A DNA stretch of 23,922 nucleotides, taken from positions 1-23,922 of the forward strand of contig WELA01006901.1 of the NCBI GenBank assembly GCA_009602735.1, written 5' to 3'. The DNA comes from Mesotaenium endlicherianum. Taxonomy: Eukaryota; Streptophyta; Zygnematophyceae; Zygnematales; Mesotaeniaceae. The translations under genes and the position numbers were made by a program. Of this stretch, positions 20,564 through 23,922 are shown piece by piece. The notes beneath the pieces are model-generated. The model made no database searches. It was given only the letters and a program-made list of their open reading frames with translations, and was not told the origin of the DNA. How positions within the stretch are numbered: the stretch's first letter is position 1; every line of letters begins with the position of its first letter.

Positions 20564-20802
20564 CATGGGGTGGTAACTCCCCTCCAAAATTTGGGTGAAA
20601 TAGCGCCCAGAATTCAAAGATTTAAAATAGAGACTTGAAATCAAAATCTCAAAATTTATACAGTGAATTAGGGCCTTTGAATCAAGTAAATATGGGTCAA
20701 TAGCGACCTGAATTCAAACCTGGGAAAATTAGTGAAAGGATTCAAATTTTTAGGGGCCTAAATTCAAATATTGGGAAAACTAGCGCCAATTATCACCCCA
20801 TG
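20564..20802. mobile_element. hAT-like MITE, 239 bp
   Basis: Left end CATGGGGTGGTAACT and right end, read in complement, CATGGGGTGATAATT: 13 of 15 match. AGGAGAAT flanks both sides (20556-20563 and 20803-20810) as an 8-bp target duplication. Short length, no coding capacity and an 8-bp duplication fit a non-autonomous hAT element. The match can be read as 9 bp, which would suggest a Mutator type instead. The interior repeats AATTCAAA and TAGCGCC-like words. Confidence 0.78.
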
Positions 20803-21934
20803 AGGAGAATGAATTGTACTGCCCTCCATACTCTGACAACATGTCAAAATTAGTGCAATGCTGGTCTAACGAGTGAGACGGTACAGCGCCACCGAAGTGC
20901 ACTTTCAGTCTGACTTTTCTGCTTTGAATGTTATTATAAATGAAGATAATTGCTGTATATGTGGATAATCGCCTTTCAACCACTTTCAACAAGTAATTCT
21001 CACCGCCATTGACCACCACTGACCTGTGACCACCACTCACCACCAACACCAGAAGCTTAAGACATGCCCGCAAGTGTTCATCGCGGACCGTGGCGGTAAA
21101 TATTCACAGGTAAAGCCAAACGCAGTCGCTAAAATGCAGAAATGAAATTGCTATTCAAATGGATAATCATGATGAGCCTACCTGGCTCGGACCTGGCTCA
21201 TTGAATCTAGGCTTCTCTTCAAGTGTCTTCAAGCTTCTCCCGAACTTCTCGCCATCCCTCACCACCAATGACAGAAGTTGGAGACATGCAGAACGCAGGT
21301 GTTCATCGCGGTCGTGGCGTCCAGTTTTGCAGATACGGCCAAAGCTGGCAGTAAGGCAGTCATCAGCTCACGTCGCTGTACCCGGCTGCAGCTGACAGTT
21401 CACACACAACGTACTCCTCTCGGTGATTCGGCCGTTGTCGTGTGGGACGGAATTAACTCAGCCTGATAAGTAGGCGTGCTTATCAATTCTGATAAGAGCG
21501 TTAACGAAATTCAACAGATCAACGTTGGGATAGTAGGACAGTCCCCAGTTCAACTGACTCCAGAGACCGAACTCCAAAATTCCAACCACGCTCCGACAAT
21601 GGGTTGCCTCTTCCAGCAGACGATTTGGCCTCTTGAGTCTTTTCCTTGAAAGTCTGGGACCTCTAATATGCAAGCTGATATGACCGAGAAAAGCCAAAAG
21701 CATCCCTGCACCTTTATGCCGCAGCCATCAGCATGATTCTTCTGATGCAAGAACGAGTCTTGATTCGAAAAGGAGAAGAGTTGTAGGGATAGACTGCCAG
21801 GTGATTGGGATTGTCACGTAAAAGAAAAATACACCTGTAGGAGGTTAGTGTGAGGTGGACAAGCGGCGCAAGGAAATATCAGGTTCTGATTACCAATTCC
21901 TGCAAGGATTGGCTCTACAGGCGACGTCGTCATC
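20803..21934 (+). other. Upstream region of the TOPLESS gene
   Basis: About 1.1 kb before the start codon, expected to hold the promoter and 5' untranslated exon(s). A possible splice acceptor, CTCTACAG, ends at 21920, which would suit a leader intron, but no donor or TATA box could be assigned. A diverged duplication lies at 21038-21096 and 21258-21320. Confidence 0.5.
21038..21320 (+). repeat. Diverged ~60-bp direct duplication upstream of TOPLESS
   Basis: Copies at 21038-21096 and 21258-21320 share CACCACCAA, AGAAG, GACATGC and GTGTTCATCGCGG in the same order, about 220 bases apart. It may be a regulatory duplication or a mobile-element remnant. Confidence 0.6.
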
Positions 21935-23637
21935 ATGTCGTCTCTGAGCAGGGAGCTGGTCTTCCTCATCCTCCAGTTCTTGGATGAGGAGAAGTTCAAA
22001 GAAACCGTTCACAAGTGAGTTTCTAGTCCTTCTTGGGACCAGTGCGCCTATTTTTCCCAGATAAGGTCAAGTGAAGATTGCTGACATTCGACCTGCCGCG
22101 TTTGCTTGCAGGTTGGAACAAGAGTCGGGCTTCTTCTTCAACATGAAGTATTTTGAAGATCAAGTACAGGACGGGCAGTGGGACGAAGTGGAGCGTTACC
22201 TTGCGGGCTTCACGAAAGTGGACGACAACCGCTACTCCATGAAGATTTTCTTCGAGATAAGGAAGCAGAAGTACCTGGAAGCCCTGGACAAGTGCGTTTG
22301 GCCATGGCTTCCCCCTCGATGCATCCCCCCCGTCGCTCTGCCTTTGGTGCCCTCTTGACATGTCCCAATCGCTCCTCTCAAAGCCCCGCGCCCTCAAAGC
22401 AGCAGCTGTGGCCTCACACACCCGCTCTTGCTGCTTTGCTGCTCTGCTAGTCTGCTGCTGACGCATGCTGATGCGTGCTGATGCAGGCAAGACCGCGCAA
22501 AGGCGGTGGAGATCCTGGTCAAGGACTTGAAGGTGTTCGCAAATTTCAACGAGGACCTCTACAAGGAGATAACCCAGCTGCTCACGCTCGACAACTTTAG
22601 GTGAGCAGCAATAGAGCCAGCCTGCCTGCTGACCTGCCCTCAGCTGCTCCTGCAACAAAGTTCTCCTGGAAGTGGCCTGAGACTGGTCCCCCCAGGTGGC
22701 AGTTCCCCTAGCCTGTATGCATCCTCCTGAGGAAGGTAAAGCCGGTTACCATATTATGTATATGGAATAAATATGCATATATGTATGCATATGTGCATAT
22801 GGATGTATATTGCCCCTCAATGCTGTTGCGACAGGTGTGAGGCGCTACCCTCTGGTGTGGGAGGAGCCCTTCACACCTGGCAGCAGATGGAGGCCTCTTT
22901 GGATGACGCTTGTCTAACTCTGTACGGCGCAAAATTGCGCATTCCATCGGTACGCGGAGTATCATATCTGGAAGGTTATTATTAATATACGATTACTGAT
23001 ATTGTGCACGTGCACTGGCATCAAGAGTCCGTGTGCGGAGCGGGGGCTCCTGGCAGGGCCGCTGCTGTGGCAATCTCACAAGAGCCTCGTGGTCCTGTCG
23101 CCAAGTCCTTGTTCTCCTTCCCTGAGCCCGTCTTTGGGCTGGGTAGCGTCTCAGATCCTGGCTGGCTAGCTCCATGTGGATGGAAATGCTGCCAGGGCTT
23201 CTGTCCTCCTGTGTGTGTATGTATGCGCGCGCGTGTGTGCGTGTTGCTCGGCAGAGGGGTGTCCCGAGGAGAGGGGTGAGTAAGGATGCTGTTCCTGTGG
23301 GAGTGCTTGCTTGCTTGCTCGCCTGCATGTCCCTCGCTTGTGTGCTCGCGTGCGTGCGTGCGTGCACACGTGCCTGCAAGAGTGTGTGCTTGCGTGTGGG
23401 CGCATGTCCACTCGCATGTCCGTGCGTGAGTGCGAGTGTTCACGTGCGTGTGCGCGTGCGTACGAGGTGCCGGTGCAGGGAGAACGAGCAGCTGTCCAAG
23501 TACGGCGACACGAAGTCGGCGCGCAACATCATGCTGCTGGAGCTCAAGAAGCTCATCGAGGCCAACCCCCTGTTCCGCGAGAAGCTGCAGTTCCCCAGCC
23601 TCAAGGCGTCGCGCCTGCGCACGCTCATCAACCAGAG
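21935..23637 (+). CDS. TPL: TOPLESS/TPR transcriptional corepressor, N-terminal exons (partial)
   Basis: Nuclear Groucho/Tup1-like corepressor that binds EAR motifs of repressors (for example Aux/IAA in auxin signalling) and silences their targets. Coding exons are 21935-22014, 22112-22291, 22487-22600 and 23479-23637, all with GT/AG borders and all introns in phase 2. They give about 177 residues of a protein usually near 1,130. LisH lies at about 4-36, CTLH at about 34-92, and the rest of the EAR-binding, tetramerising domain follows to 177. The start begins MSSLSRELVF, the invariant family start. Asn176 in LINQ is kept; the Arabidopsis tpl-1 allele changes this residue. The proline-rich linker and WD40 repeats lie outside the window. 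No defect is seen. The gene is at the edge of the transposon nest, not interrupted by it. Confidence 0.96.
22757..22810. repeat. AT-rich ATGCATAT-type microsatellite in TOPLESS intron 4
   Basis: Irregular alternation of TATG, CATA and ATGT words inside the fourth intron (22601-23478). It is not coding and contrasts with the GC-rich exons beside it. Confidence 0.7.
23205..23470. repeat. TG/CG-rich simple repeat ending at exon 4
   Basis: Long alternating purine-pyrimidine stretch of TGTG, GCGC and CGTG words, including four tandem CGTG units at about 23350-23365, running almost to the exon 4 acceptor at 23478. Long frames on both strands here come from the repeat. Confidence 0.85.
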
Positions 23638-23922
23638 GTAGCCAACCCTTCTCTCCCCCCCTCTCACGACGGGAATCTGCACGAGTGCGTGCACGTGCAC
23701 ATGGGGGCAGCCGTTCATGCACATGGGCGTCACGTGCATGCAGGCGAGTTTCACACATGGCACCAGGGGCCCTTCCAGCTGTCCGCTTGTGCCTAACTTG
23801 GGGAGGGCACTGCTGGAGCAATTTGTGTGGTGGCCTTTGCTGCTGCTGCTGCTGCTCCTGCAGCTTCGTCATGACCACGTTGATGTATTGCCGGCATGCT
23901 TACACTGGTACCCCCCCCCCCC
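23638..23922 (+). other. TOPLESS intron 5, incomplete, ending in poly-C
   Basis: Starts with the donor GTAGCC after exon 4. GCT repeats and a CTGCAG at about 23857-23862 look like an acceptor, but the following reading does not match the conserved TOPLESS continuation, so exon 5 is probably further right. The window ends in 12 C, which may be a sequencing or scaffold-edge artefact. Confidence 0.65.

Noticed and set aside
22023..22658. 211-codon minus-strand frame
   Set aside because: It is antisense to TOPLESS exons 2-3 and their introns, with no domain; the plus-strand exons explain the sequence.
23021..23878. 285-codon minus-strand frame rich in H, T, R and A
   Set aside because: Produced by the TG/CG simple repeat of intron 4 and antisense to exon 4; low-complexity protein.
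23863..23900. Possible TOPLESS exon 5 after CTGCAG
   Set aside because: The phase would fit, but the translation does not resemble the conserved continuation after LINQS; more likely intron.

Overview
The window reads as plant (streptophyte) nuclear DNA in which a nest of LTR retrotransposons lies upstream of a conserved host gene. The host gene, at the right end, is the first part of a TOPLESS-type transcriptional corepressor. It is split by phase-2 introns and has a LisH/CTLH N-terminus nearly identical to land-plant TOPLESS. The species cannot be named. GC-rich exons, GT/CG-rich introns, a CpG-rich intergenic patch, one N and a terminal run of 12 C suggest a draft scaffold edge.

Positions 1-17666 are almost entirely transposon. 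I resolve three LTR families and five insertions. Element A1 (27-6702, minus strand) is a near-intact Ty3/gypsy chromovirus with open gag and pol frames, a PBS and a polypurine tract. Pol carries protease, RT, RNase H, integrase and a chromodomain. Its gag-pol overlap holds a slippery heptamer followed by a 7-bp hairpin. Element B1 (6703-15313, plus strand) and its relative B2 (10974-15284, minus strand) are LTR elements with no recognisable gag or pol. B2 sits inside the 3' LTR of B1 with a 5-bp target duplication, so B1 and B2 form a very large inverted repeat. A3 (15314-17666, plus strand) is the decayed 3' end of an older A element. Element C (16413-17305) is a solo LTR inside the A3 LTR, with a 5-bp target duplication.

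The order of events follows from the nesting. A3 landed in host DNA, B1 inserted into the A3 pol gene, A1 entered the B1 5' LTR, B2 entered the B1 3' LTR, and C entered the A3 3' LTR. Hand-counted LTR divergences agree: about 3% for B1, about 2% for A1 and under 1% for B2. At the left edge the A1 LTR runs directly into the PBS/leader of another A copy, so the A insertion is at least partly a tandem array.

Positions 17667-21934 are intergenic or upstream of the TOPLESS gene. They contain a 239-bp hAT-like MITE with an 8-bp target duplication (20564-20802), a 467-bp segment with 10-bp inverted ends (18194-18660), short tandem repeats and a diverged 60-bp duplication. No other host gene was recognised there. 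TOPLESS coding sequence starts at 21935. Four coding exons lie in the window and the gene continues beyond it.
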